From Anaerotignum lactatifermentans (lineage in GTDB: Bacteria > Bacillota > Clostridia > Lachnospirales > Anaerotignaceae), in contig NZ_JACSNY010000008.1 in NCBI RefSeq assembly GCF_016902535.1, forward strand, positions 1 to 64,000: a stretch of 64,000 bases of DNA, in the 5' to 3' direction. The stretch's first letter is position 1. Each line of letters starts with the position of its first letter. The notes under the pieces are model-generated. The model did no database searches. It was not told the DNA's origin and worked only from the letters and a program-made list of their open reading frames with translations. Below, one piece after another: positions 8,484 to 16,640 of the stretch. The translations under genes were made by a program, and so were the position numbers.

Positions 8484-8526
8484 AAAAGGCGTGTCCGCCG
8501 TAAAAATCAGGAGGACACGCCTTTTT
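8483..8526. terminator. Bidirectional terminator between thioesterase and sulP
   Basis: A 14 bp stem (AAAAAGGCGTGTCC with its complement at 8513-8526) with A and T runs on both flanks serves two convergent genes. Confidence 0.88.
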
Positions 8527-8548
8527 CTATGGAAAAACAGGGGTGTTG

Positions 8549-10201
8549 TCAGTTTTCTGTTCGGCAGGGAGGCAGAGGGCGGTTGGTGAGCAGTGCCCGT
8601 TCTACGCTCCAGTAGAAGTTTTCCTTGCCGATATACTCATCCAGATCGGTACGGCGCATCATTTCCATGGCCCGGGCGGGAAGACCGCAGAGGGCTACGT
8701 CAATGCCCTGCATCCGCAGATTGCCGACCAGGGTCCGCAGTGTCTGGGCACAGGAAATATCAATGTTGGAAACGCCGCGCATGGACAGCAGCAGGGTGTC
8801 GCAGCCTGCCATGTGAAGGGCGATATCCGCCACATTCTGAGTATTGGCAAAGATCATGGGGCCGGTGATATAGGCCACCATGGCGTTATCGTAACGGCGG
8901 CAGAGGGCCTCGTCTGTGACATGGAGACGGGACATATCCACCTTTTCGTAATTGATCTCGATAAAAGAGAGGCGGGAAACCAGAAATACCAGCCCGATGA
9001 CCACACCGACCAGAATGGCGATGGTCAGGTCGAATACGATGGTAGCGATCATGGTAGCGACAAATTCCAGCATGGCCCCCTTGAATTTATGAGAGAACAT
9101 ATAGAGGATAGAGTTCCACTCGTTCATTCTCCAGGCGGTGACCATCAAAACACCGGCCAGAGCCGCCATAGGAATCTGGGACATGACGGGGGCCAGCAGG
9201 AACATGGAGATCAAAAGCCCGATGGCGTGGAATACGCCGGTAAGTCTTGTTTTGGCGCCGGAACGGATGGCAACGCTGGTACGGGCGATGGCCGCCGTGG
9301 CGGGGATGCCGCCGAAGAAGGGCAGCAGGATATTGCCTACGCCCTGGGCAATCAGTTCCTGATTGCTTTTCAGGCGCACACCCGTCATCTGGGAGGCGCT
9401 GGCGCCGCAGAGGAGACTTTCGATCATGCCAAGAATGGCGATACTGAAGGCTGGCGTAATGAGCCCCGCCATCATGGAAGGGTTCAGGGAGGACAGCTTC
9501 AGACTGTTTTCCGGGAACAGCGTCTGGGGAATGGTACCCACCACGGGCACCTCCAGCCCTGCCAGTATGGAAACGGCGGTGGCTAAGATAATACTGATAA
9601 GGGACGCCGGAACGACGGCGTTCCATTTTTTCGGGAAAAACACCATAAACAGCACCACAAAAAGACCGATGCCCACAGAGGTCAGGTTGGGATGGAAGCC
9701 CAGAGAGCCATAGCTGATGAGTTTGGCGATGGCGGAAGGGCCTTCGCTGTAAGTGCCGAAGAAATTATCTACCTGTCCCAGCGCGATGATGACGGCGATA
9801 CCGGAGGTAAAGCCGGTGATGACCGGGGCGGGGATAAAGGAGGTCAGCTTGCCCAGACGCAGAAGCCCTGCCAGCAGCAGCAGGATGCCCGCCAGCAGTG
9901 TTGCCACAAAAACGCCGTCCAGACCGTACCCCGCCACCAGCGAGGTCAGAATGGCGGCCATAGCGCCGGTGGGACCGGAGATCTGATAATATCCCCCTGC
10001 CAGAAGGCTCATAACGATACCGGCGATGATGGCGGTAATCAGGCCGGAAGCGGCGTCGGCGCCGGAACTGACACCGAAGGCCAGCGCCAGCGGCAGTGCC
10101 ACGGCGGCAACGGTAAGACCTGCCATCAGATCTTTTAGAAGCGCGGCGGAGCCGTACCCATGAAATTCCTGTTTCAAATCCTCTGCGAATCCACGCAGCA
10201 T
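8549..10201 (-). CDS. SulP family anion transporter with STAS domain
   Basis: A 550-residue SLC26/SulP transporter for sulfate, bicarbonate or another small anion. The membrane part (about residues 25-420) contains the conserved GLTVAAVALPLALAFGV start and SGPTGAMAAIL loop; residues about 440-550 form a STAS domain with the phosphorylatable-type loop RGVSNID. The ATG at 10201 follows AAGGGGG; the longer frame upstream crosses the leader hairpin. There is no sulfate assimilation or carbonic anhydrase gene nearby, so the anion cannot be assigned. Expression appears to pass through a leader attenuator. Confidence 0.92.
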   Translation of the reverse strand: MLRGFAEDLKQEFHGYGSAALLKDLMAGLTVAAVALPLALAFGVSSGADAASGLITAIIAGIVMSLLAGGYYQISGPTGAMAAILTSLVAGYGLDGVFVATLLAGILLLLAGLLRLGKLTSFIPAPVITGFTSGIAVIIALGQVDNFFGTYSEGPSAIAKLISYGSLGFHPNLTSVGIGLFVVLFMVFFPKKWNAVVPASLISIILATAVSILAGLEVPVVGTIPQTLFPENSLKLSSLNPSMMAGLITPAFSIAILGMIESLLCGASASQMTGVRLKSNQELIAQGVGNILLPFFGGIPATAAIARTSVAIRSGAKTRLTGVFHAIGLLISMFLLAPVMSQIPMAALAGVLMVTAWRMNEWNSILYMFSHKFKGAMLEFVATMIATIVFDLTIAILVGVVIGLVFLVSRLSFIEINYEKVDMSRLHVTDEALCRRYDNAMVAYITGPMIFANTQNVADIALHMAGCDTLLLSMRGVSNIDISCAQTLRTLVGNLRMQGIDVALCGLPARAMEMMRRTDLDEYIGKENFYWSVERALLTNRPLPPCRTEN

Positions 10202-10237
10202 ACAGAATACCCCCTTGTTTGATTCTTTGGATTCATG

Positions 10238-10327
10238 AAAAAAGCACCTGCTCCCATGTGTCTCTCGGTGTGACGCTCTAAGGGGCACGTGCGTTTACAT
10301 CATAACAAAGGCGAATGATTTTCACAA
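10238..10327 (-). promoter_or_regulatory. sulP promoter and attenuator-like leader hairpin
   Basis: On the minus strand TTGTGA (10322-10327) and TATGAT (10299-10304) are 17 bases apart. A hairpin whose arms are 10282-10292 and 10244-10255 (10 bp with one mismatch and one bulge, about 26-base apical region) begins right at the expected transcript start and is followed by six T (10238-10243), 37 bases before the sulP start codon. A terminator placed inside the leader suggests transcription attenuation. I do not recognise a known riboswitch class. Confidence 0.55.
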
Positions 10328-10545
10328 TGGGGAAAAAGGAAATGAGACAGAAAAAAACAGAGGAGGAAACATACATTTTTTTGTATATTTTGTCGGGGTA
10401 GGACAGAGAAAGGGAAACATAGAAAAAGACTGGGATTTTTAAAAACGGAAAAAGGATTGATTTGGAGGGGAAATACAAAAATATAAGGGATTATGCAAAA
10501 AGGACAGGAAGAGGAGAAAAAGAAGGCAAAAGTCAGACAAAAAAA
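10328..10545. other. Intergenic stretch without recognised gene
   Basis: Purine-rich sequence between the sulP promoter and the xpt terminator. The short reading frame on the minus strand has no family resemblance and lies upstream of the sulP promoter. Nothing convincing was seen. Confidence 0.5.
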
Positions 10546-10570
10546 CGCCGCCGCGTAAGCCGCGGCGGCG
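10546..10570 (-). terminator. Terminator of xpt
   Basis: Perfect 10 bp all-G/C stem (10546-10555 with 10561-10570), 5-base loop, and seven T on the minus strand. Confidence 0.92.
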
Positions 10571-10624
10571 AAATTTTCTTTAGAATGGGCAGCGGGTAGA
10601 GACCGCTGGAAAAGAAAAGGACGA

Positions 10625-11200
10625 TCAGTCCTTGAAATAGATCTTTCCGTCTTCCACTTTCGTGATAACGGCCAGAGAATCTACGAGATAGCCAGCGTCC
10701 CGCAGCTTTTTGCTGCCGCCCTGGAATTCTTTCTCGATAATGGCGGCGATACCGCAGACGGTGCCCCCCGCCTGTTCTACCAGACTGGCAAGGCCCATAG
10801 CCGCTTCGCCGTGCGCAAGGAAATCGTCGATGATTAAAACCTTATCGTTTTCATTCAGATATTTTTTGGAAACACGGGCGATGGAAACGGTCCCTTTGGT
10901 AAAGGATTTCACCGGTGCGCCGTAAAATTCCTCTGTCATGGTATTGGGCTGTGTTTTCTTCGCGAAAACAACAGGCACCAGATCAAAATAAATGGCGGTG
11001 ACTGCCGCGATACCGATGCCGGAGGCTTCGATGGTCAGTATTTTATTGATGCCCAGATGGCCGAAACGGCGGTAGATCTCCTTGCCCAGAGCCATAAACA
11101 GGCCGATATCCAGCTGATGGTTCAGGAAAGAGTCTACTTTTACGACCTCTGTTCCGATTTCTGTTCCGTCTTTGATGATTCTTTGTTTCAACAACTCCAT
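10625..11200 (-). CDS. xpt: Xanthine phosphoribosyltransferase
   Basis: A 191-residue purine salvage enzyme that makes XMP from xanthine and PRPP. The PRPP-binding loop is VLIIDDFLAHG, preceded by the family segments NHQLDIGLF and ASGIGIA, and FAKKTQPNTM near the middle. Length matches B. subtilis Xpt. Start ATG follows GAGGGAG. It is monocistronic; the usual partner pbuX is absent. Only about 65 bases separate the promoter from the start, and no purine riboswitch aptamer is seen there. Confidence 0.95.
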   Translation of the reverse strand: MELLKQRIIKDGTEIGTEVVKVDSFLNHQLDIGLFMALGKEIYRRFGHLGINKILTIEASGIGIAAVTAIYFDLVPVVFAKKTQPNTMTEEFYGAPVKSFTKGTVSIARVSKKYLNENDKVLIIDDFLAHGEAAMGLASLVEQAGGTVCGIAAIIEKEFQGGSKKLRDAGYLVDSLAVITKVEDGKIYFKD

Positions 11201-11273
11201 GATACAAGCTCCCTCTGATACTTACAAAACTTCCTGATTTCACGTTTTTCCGCTCTCATGTTAAGGTATTTTC

Positions 11274-11302
11274 ATTATACGGTGGTACGAATCCAATGTA
11301 AA
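11274..11302 (-). promoter_or_regulatory. Sigma-A promoter of xpt
   Basis: TTTACA (11297-11302) and TATAAT (11274-11279) on the minus strand with a 17-base spacer. Confidence 0.75.
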
Positions 11303-11503
11303 TACTTCTTTGGCGCTCTGCGCGCATTTTTGTAAATACGGAAGGAAATCCAAAAGAATTCAGAGAAATTTTATGGATTTTTGATAAAAGAAAAATGGAA
11401 GAAAACGGATGTCGTTTTATGGAAATTTGTTTTCTCAGGACGGATTTGCTGATATAATAAAAAACAGGAACAACGAAACCGGCACACAGGAAGGTGATGA
11501 CCT

Positions 11504-11986
11504 ATGGCATTTTTGGATAAACTGGGGGAATTCGCGAAAACGGCGGCGGATAAGGCCAACGACAGTCTGGAGATTAACCGCATCAACAGCGATATCGTTA
11601 TGGAACAGGGGAATATTCAGGTCTATCAGACGGATCTGGGCAAGTATTACTGGGCGAAATTTGTAATGGGCGAAAAGCTGGATGATGAGGCCATGCATAT
11701 CTGTGATAAGATCGTGGCGGCCCAGGACCGGATTCGGGAGCTGGAAACAGAAATCGAGGCCATAAAGGCGCAGCGGGAGGCGGAAAAAGCGGAGCGCGCC
11801 GAGCAGAAGCGGCTGGAGGCGGAGCAGGCGGCCAAAGAAGCGGCACAGCGCCTGGAAGAAGTCAAAGGAGATACGCCTGTGGCGGTCACCGTAGACGGCG
11901 AGAGATTCTGCGGCGGATGCGGCGCCCCTTTGGCGGAAGGCCAGAAGTTCTGCGGCAGCTGCGGCAAGGCTGTGGAGCATCCTTGA
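11504..11986 (+). CDS. Coiled-coil zinc-ribbon protein
   Basis: A 160-residue protein. Residues 1-65 are helical (FLDKLGEFAKTAADKANDS start seen in many Clostridial zinc-ribbon proteins), residues 65-125 form a charged coiled coil rich in E, K, R and A, and the C terminus holds a zinc ribbon with two CGxCG-type knuckles (FCGGCGAPL and FCGSCGKAV). A TATAAT at 11453-11458 lies upstream. The MATE promoter begins over its stop codon. The function is unknown; such proteins often act as adaptors. Confidence 0.7.
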   Translation: MAFLDKLGEFAKTAADKANDSLEINRINSDIVMEQGNIQVYQTDLGKYYWAKFVMGEKLDDEAMHICDKIVAAQDRIRELETEIEAIKAQREAEKAERAEQKRLEAEQAAKEAAQRLEEVKGDTPVAVTVDGERFCGGCGAPLAEGQKFCGSCGKAVEHP

Positions 11987-12011
11987 CATGGAAAAATAGC
12001 TGTGCTACCAT
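11983..12011 (+). promoter_or_regulatory. Promoter of the FMN riboswitch/MATE transcript
   Basis: TTGACA (11983-11988, overlapping the previous stop codon) and TACCAT (12006-12011) with a 17-base spacer, placing the transcript start just before the aptamer. Confidence 0.65.
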
Positions 12012-12033
12012 GAAAACAACATCAATATTGTGA

Positions 12034-12138
12034 TTTCTTCGGAAACGAGTATATCTCTACCGGCGGTAACAGCCCGCAAGCCAAAAGCTGATTCGTTGCA
12101 ATTACGAAGCCGACAGACAGTCTGGATGGGAGAAGAAA
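12034..12138 (+). promoter_or_regulatory. FMN riboswitch (RFN element)
   Basis: The leader contains the conserved RFN blocks in order: ACCGGCGGTAACAGCCCGC, AGCCGACAG, AGTCTGGATG and a closing AGAAG. Helix P1 pairs 12034-12040 with 12132-12138. This aptamer binds flavin mononucleotide and normally lowers expression when FMN is plentiful. It lies on the transcript of the MATE gene 100 bases downstream. Confidence 0.95.
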
Positions 12139-12195
12139 TGACGGTGAGAGGATCATCGGCTTTTCGGCTGCCCGTTTTTTGGAGGAAAGGAATCA

Positions 12196-12215
12196 GGCGC
12201 CGAAAGGCGCCTTTT
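12196..12215 (+). terminator. Candidate riboswitch terminator before the MATE gene
   Basis: GGCGCC-GAAA-GGCGCC stem-loop followed by TTTTC, located between aptamer and ribosome binding site. A second T6 run at 12175-12180 with a weaker stem could also act. Either fits an FMN-dependent transcription terminator; the antiterminator pairing was not resolved. Confidence 0.55.
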
Positions 12216-12238
12216 CTGATTTCAAAGGAGGGATGGAC

Positions 12239-13606
12239 GTGACGGAAGAAAAAGGAAATATTCTGGGAACGGCGAAAATCAGCAGACTTTTGATGAAATT
12301 TTCCATACCGACGGTTATGACGCTGATGGTCAACTGTCTGTATAATATCGTGGACCAGATCTTTATTGGCCACGCGGCGGGCGTTGCGGGGATTGCCGCT
12401 ACCAACGCCGCCTTTCCCATGGTGACCATTTCGGCGGCACTGGCGCTGATGGTGGGGGACGGCACAGCGGCCAATATCAGCCTTTGTCTGGGCCGGAAGG
12501 AACGCCCGGAGGCGGAGCGGACCCTGGGCAACGGCGTTGTGCTGCTGTTTCTGGCGGGGATTGTTCTGGCGGCGGCCATGCTGCTGGGCGGCAATTTCTT
12601 TGCCCGGCTTTTCGGGGCCTCGGAGGCAGTGCTGGAAGAATCGGTGGTTTATCTGCGTATTCTGGCGCTGGGCCTGCCTTTCCAGATGGCCAATATGGCC
12701 TTTACAGCCATCATTCGTTCTGACGGCAATCCCAAATACGCCATGAAAAGCATGATGATCGGCGCGGGAATCAATGTGGTGCTGGACCCGATATTTATTT
12801 TTCTGCTGGATCTGGGTGTGGCCGGAGCGGCCATCGCTACCATTCTGGGCCAGATCGTGGCGGGGATCATCTGTATCGCTTATCTGCCTAAATTTGAGCA
12901 TATTACCTTTCATAAGGAAAATATGGCCCTGCGGGGGGCAGTCAGCGGCAGGATTCTGGTGCTGGGATTCCCCAGCTTCTGTATGCAGACGGCCACAGCC
13001 CTGACCCAGATCGTCATGAACAATCTGATGCGGGATTATGGCGCGCTGACCGTTTACGGCAGTGAGATCGCCCTGTCCTGCTACGGCATCATGATGAAGA
13101 TCTATCAGATCGCTCATGCCATGTTTGTAGGCGTGGCGTCAGGCACACAGCCCATCAACGGCTATAATTACGGCGCCAAGCAGTACCGGCGGGTGAGACG
13201 GACCTTCCGTGTGGCGGTGACAGTCTCCTTTGTAATTTCCTTTGTGTGGTTTGGCGTATTCCAGTTGGGAGGACGGCTGCTGGCGGGGCTCTTTGTGGAA
13301 AATGAGCCGCTGTATGTGGAGTTTGCCGTGCTCAGCTTCCATGTGTATATGATGGGATTTTTCGTATACGGTCTGCCGCAGGTAACGGCCTCCTTCTTCC
13401 AGGCCATCGGCAAGCCATGGAAATCTCTTTTGACGGCCCTTTCCAGACAGGCCATTTTCCTGATTCCCCTGTCGCTGCTGCTGTCCTCCCGATACGGGCT
13501 GATGGGCGCATTGTGGGCGGCGCCGGCGGCGGATGTGCTGGCTTTTGCGCTGGCGGGGATTCTGATATTTTTTGAGTTCCGCGACTGGAAAGAACGGGGC
13601 TGGTAA
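12239..13606 (+). CDS. MATE family transporter under FMN control
   Basis: A 455-residue, 12-helix multidrug and toxin extrusion (MATE) family transporter of the NorM/DinF-like bacterial type; two six-helix halves, with the N-terminal SIPTVMTLMVNCLYNIVDQI region and GVASGTQPINGYNYGA typical of the family. GTG at 12239 is chosen because it lies 7 bases from AGGAGG; an ATG six bases earlier touches the site. The FMN riboswitch ahead of it points to flavin or flavin-analogue transport. The E. coli MATE protein YeeO exports FMN and FAD, which supports this, but direction and substrate here are inference. Confidence 0.88.
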   Translation: MTEEKGNILGTAKISRLLMKFSIPTVMTLMVNCLYNIVDQIFIGHAAGVAGIAATNAAFPMVTISAALALMVGDGTAANISLCLGRKERPEAERTLGNGVVLLFLAGIVLAAAMLLGGNFFARLFGASEAVLEESVVYLRILALGLPFQMANMAFTAIIRSDGNPKYAMKSMMIGAGINVVLDPIFIFLLDLGVAGAAIATILGQIVAGIICIAYLPKFEHITFHKENMALRGAVSGRILVLGFPSFCMQTATALTQIVMNNLMRDYGALTVYGSEIALSCYGIMMKIYQIAHAMFVGVASGTQPINGYNYGAKQYRRVRRTFRVAVTVSFVISFVWFGVFQLGGRLLAGLFVENEPLYVEFAVLSFHVYMMGFFVYGLPQVTASFFQAIGKPWKSLLTALSRQAIFLIPLSLLLSSRYGLMGALWAAPAADVLAFALAGILIFFEFRDWKERGW

Positions 13607-13616
13607 TGGACAGAAT

Positions 13617-13660
13617 AAGACGGAGTGTTGGGAACGGATTCCCGGGCTTCGTCTTTTTTT
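13617..13660 (+). terminator. Terminator after the MATE gene
   Basis: Interrupted stem AGACG..GGGAA with TTCCC..CGTCT, followed by a T-rich run. Confidence 0.75.
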
Positions 13661-13730
13661 CTTGTTTTACGTATAGGGGACAGGAAAAGGGGATATGAAT
13701 GAGGTAGACCCATAGGAAGGGAAGAAGAAT

Positions 13731-14513
13731 ATGAGACATAAAAAAATCCCCGCGTATCTGCTGCTGTTTCTGTGCTGTTTCGTGGGGGGACAGACCACAG
13801 CCCGGTGGAAGGAGGTTTCCGCCCCCTCTGCCGCCTGCCTGGCGGTGGTCATTGATGATTTCGGCTATGGCGGGGCGGGAGAGGAGGAACTGCTGGAGCT
13901 GGAGATCCCATGGACAGCGGCGGTGATGCCTTTTTCGGAAAGGACAGAGGAGGACGCCCAAAAGGCGCGGCAGGCGGGAAAAGAACTCTTGATCCATCTG
14001 CCTATGGAATCTCTGGAAGGAAAACGGGAATGGGTAGGCGAAAAGGGGATTTTTCTGGATATGACGGAGGAAGACGTCCGGGAACGGGTGCGGGAGGCCT
14101 ATGATATCCTGCCGGACGCGGTGGGCGTCAATAACCACATGGGCTCCGCCGTGATGGAACAGCCGGAATGTCTGGGCTGGGTGTTGTCGGAGGTGGCGGA
14201 AAGAGGCGGTCTGTTTCTGGACAGTATGACAACGGCGGAAAGCAAAGGAAGGGAAATGGCGGAAAAGACCGGCGTGGTGTATCTTCGGCGGGATGTGTTT
14301 CTGGACAGCACCCAGGACGCGGAAGCAGTGCGGCAGAATCTGCGGCAGGCGGCGGAGATAGCCAAACGGCAAGGATCGGCCATCGCCATTGGTCATGTGG
14401 GGCCGGAGGGCGGCAAGGTGACGGCGCAGGTGCTGGCGGAGATGGCCCCTGTGCTGGAGGCGGAAGGCGTACGGTTTGTGTTCCTGTCTCAGCTGGCGGC
14501 AGAATCTGGTTGA
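13731..14513 (+). CDS. Divergent polysaccharide deacetylase (YibQ-like)
   Basis: A 260-residue exported protein with an N-terminal signal or anchor (residues 1-25). The catalytic domain shows the divergent polysaccharide deacetylase pattern: AVVIDDFGYGG (metal-binding DD), VNNHMGS, LFLDSMTT, RRDVFLD and AIGHVGP. These proteins (DUF610/YibQ) are predicted to act on cell wall or envelope polysaccharides; no substrate is established. The ATG follows AAGGGAAG. It stands alone between the MATE terminator and the recU promoter. Confidence 0.85.
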   Translation: MRHKKIPAYLLLFLCCFVGGQTTARWKEVSAPSAACLAVVIDDFGYGGAGEEELLELEIPWTAAVMPFSERTEEDAQKARQAGKELLIHLPMESLEGKREWVGEKGIFLDMTEEDVRERVREAYDILPDAVGVNNHMGSAVMEQPECLGWVLSEVAERGGLFLDSMTTAESKGREMAEKTGVVYLRRDVFLDSTQDAEAVRQNLRQAAEIAKRQGSAIAIGHVGPEGGKVTAQVLAEMAPVLEAEGVRFVFLSQLAAESG

Positions 14514-14532
14514 CAGAAGTTATAAATTTCGT

Positions 14533-14561
14533 TTCACGGGGAAACAAAAGTGTGCTATAAT
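14533..14561 (+). promoter_or_regulatory. Promoter of recU-tldD-tldE
   Basis: TTCACG (14533-14538) and TATAAT (14556-14561) with a 17-base spacer. The approximately 135-base leader has a possible long-range pairing of CCCCAAAA (about 14580) with TTTTGGG (about 14624). Confidence 0.55.
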
Positions 14562-14700
14562 ATACCTCAAAATAAGATGCCCCAAAAGGAGAACCTGCGG
14601 CTTTGGACGCGGAGGAAGAATCGCTTTTTGGGACGGGGAAAACGGTGAACACGCAAAGAACTGATTTACATAGAGACGGTTTGATCCGAAGGAGAACAAT

Positions 14701-15243
14701 ATGGCCTATTGGAATTCCAGAGGGCTGCGGGGCAGCGCGCTGGAGGAGATCATCAATTTTACAAATGAATTTTACCGGAAGAAGGGGCTGGCCCTGTTCC
14801 AGAAGATACCAACGCCCATTACGCCGGTGCAGGTAGACAACGAAAAACGGGCCATTACCCTGGCCTATTTTGAAAAGGAAAGCACTGTGGACTACATCGG
14901 TGTGGTACAGGGGGTCCCCGTTTGCTTTGATGCCAAGGAGACGGCCCAGAATTTCCTGCCTCTGCGCAATATCCATGAGCATCAGCTGCTGTTTATGGAG
15001 GATTTTCGCAGACAGGGCGGGCTGGCCTTTTTACTGGTAGCTTTTACGGGGAAAGGAGAATATTTCCTTTTTCCGGTGGAGGAATTGAGAAAATACTGGG
15101 ACGAGGCCTGCCGGGGCGGCAGAAAATCGGTGCCCTACGAGGCGTTTTCGCAGGAATACAGGATCGAACGGCAGGGCGGCGGTCTGCTCCATTATCTGGC
15201 GGCCGTAGCCCGTTATCTGGAAGAAACAGAAGAGAGGGGGTAA
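14701..15243 (+). CDS. recU: Holliday junction resolvase RecU
   Basis: A 180-residue RecU, the Firmicute Holliday junction resolvase used in recombinational repair and chromosome segregation. Recognisable segments are NSRGLRGSALEEIIN at the N terminus, KIPTPITPVQVD, and the nuclease core STVDYIG...VCFDAKET with the metal-binding D and E-x-K-like residues. The ATG follows GAAGGAG. It is usually next to ponA; here it leads an operon with tldD and tldE, starting 6 bases before tldD. Confidence 0.92.
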   Translation: MAYWNSRGLRGSALEEIINFTNEFYRKKGLALFQKIPTPITPVQVDNEKRAITLAYFEKESTVDYIGVVQGVPVCFDAKETAQNFLPLRNIHEHQLLFMEDFRRQGGLAFLLVAFTGKGEYFLFPVEELRKYWDEACRGGRKSVPYEAFSQEYRIERQGGGLLHYLAAVARYLEETEERG

Positions 15244-15248
15244 TCTGT

Positions 15249-16631
15249 ATGCTGAAAAAATCTGTGGTGGAAAATACACTGACGGCAGCCCTGGAAACGG
15301 GCGCGGATTTCGCGGAGCTATATGTGGAGGAGACAAGGCGCAATCAGATCGGCATGGTCAACGGGCAGGTGGAGACAGCTTTAGGCGGGCTGGATTACGG
15401 CGCGGGGCTGCGGCTGTTTTTCGGCAACCGGGTCATTTATGCCTTTACCAACGATACGGCGGAGGAAAATCTGGTGCGGCTGGCCAAGGAAACGGCAGCC
15501 ACAGCCAAAGGAGCCAGACTTTATGCGCTGGCGGAGATGCAGAAAAAATATTGCCGGGGCATCAATCCCATCGCCCTTTACCCCAACAGTGTGGAAAAAA
15601 AGAAAAAGGCCCAGTATCTGGCGGCGGCGTCCGCGGCGGCTTTTGCCTATGACAGCCGTATCTCTCAGACCAGGACAGGCTTTCTGGATGTGACGAAGGA
15701 TGTGCTGGTGGCAAATTCTCTGGGCGTATGGGCGGAGGAACAGCGTGTCCGCAGCCGGTTCACGGTGGAGGCGGTGGCTTCTTCCGCCTCAGAGAAGCAG
15801 AGCGGGCACCAGGGGCCGGGGGGCTCCGTGGGATTTGAGCTGTTCCGGCGGATCGACGTGGAGGAAGTCGCAAGAGAGGCGGCCAGAACGGCAGTGACCA
15901 TGCTTTCAGCAAAGGCCTGCCCGGCGGGACGGATGCCGGTAGTTATTGACAACGGCTTTGGCGGCGTGATTTTCCATGAGGCCTGCGGCCATGGGCTGGA
16001 AGCGACGGCGGTGGCAAGGAACGCCTCTGTGTTTGCGGGAAAACTGGGGCAGGAGATCGCCTCCCCTCTGGTTACGGCCATCGACGACGGCACCATTCCC
16101 AACGGATGGGGTTCCGCCAATATGGATGACGAGGGGATGCCCACCAGAAAGAATGTACTCATTGAAAAGGGCATTCTGAAAACATATCTGATTGATAAAA
16201 TGAACGGCAGGAAAATGGGTATGGAGCCTACGGGCTCCGCCAGACGGGAAAATTACCGTTTCGCGCCCACCAGCCGTATGACCAATACTTTTCTGGCACC
16301 GGGCGCCAGCACGCCGGAGGAGATCATCCGGGCTACGTCCTGGGGGCTGTACGCCAAACAGATGGGCGGCGGCAGTGTGGACCCGGCCACAGGCTCTTTT
16401 AATTTCGCGGTGCTGGAGGGCTATCTGATCCGAAATGGGCAGATCTGCGAGCCGGTGCGGGGGGCCACCCTCATCGGCAAGGGCGCGGAGACCCTCTGGA
16501 AGATCGACATGGTCGGCAACAACCTGAAACGGGCCCAGGGAATGTGCGGCAGTATCAGCGGCTCTATTCCCACAGATGTGGGCCAGCCTATGATCCGTGT
16601 CAGTGAAATGACCGTAGGCGGAAGGGGGTAA
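15249..16631 (+). CDS. tldD: TldD metalloprotease subunit
   Basis: A 460-residue TldD. The catalytic HExxxH motif is H243-E244-H248 in FHEACGHGLEAT, so this is the active, metal-bearing subunit. TldD and TldE form a heterodimeric protease that degrades unfolded peptides inside a closed cavity and in some bacteria matures ribosomally made peptides. The partner gene follows 9 bases later. No peptide precursor gene is visible nearby. ATG follows GAGGGGG. Confidence 0.94.
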   Translation: MLKKSVVENTLTAALETGADFAELYVEETRRNQIGMVNGQVETALGGLDYGAGLRLFFGNRVIYAFTNDTAEENLVRLAKETAATAKGARLYALAEMQKKYCRGINPIALYPNSVEKKKKAQYLAAASAAAFAYDSRISQTRTGFLDVTKDVLVANSLGVWAEEQRVRSRFTVEAVASSASEKQSGHQGPGGSVGFELFRRIDVEEVAREAARTAVTMLSAKACPAGRMPVVIDNGFGGVIFHEACGHGLEATAVARNASVFAGKLGQEIASPLVTAIDDGTIPNGWGSANMDDEGMPTRKNVLIEKGILKTYLIDKMNGRKMGMEPTGSARRENYRFAPTSRMTNTFLAPGASTPEEIIRATSWGLYAKQMGGGSVDPATGSFNFAVLEGYLIRNGQICEPVRGATLIGKGAETLWKIDMVGNNLKRAQGMCGSISGSIPTDVGQPMIRVSEMTVGGRG

Positions 16632-16640
16632 GCAAAAGAG

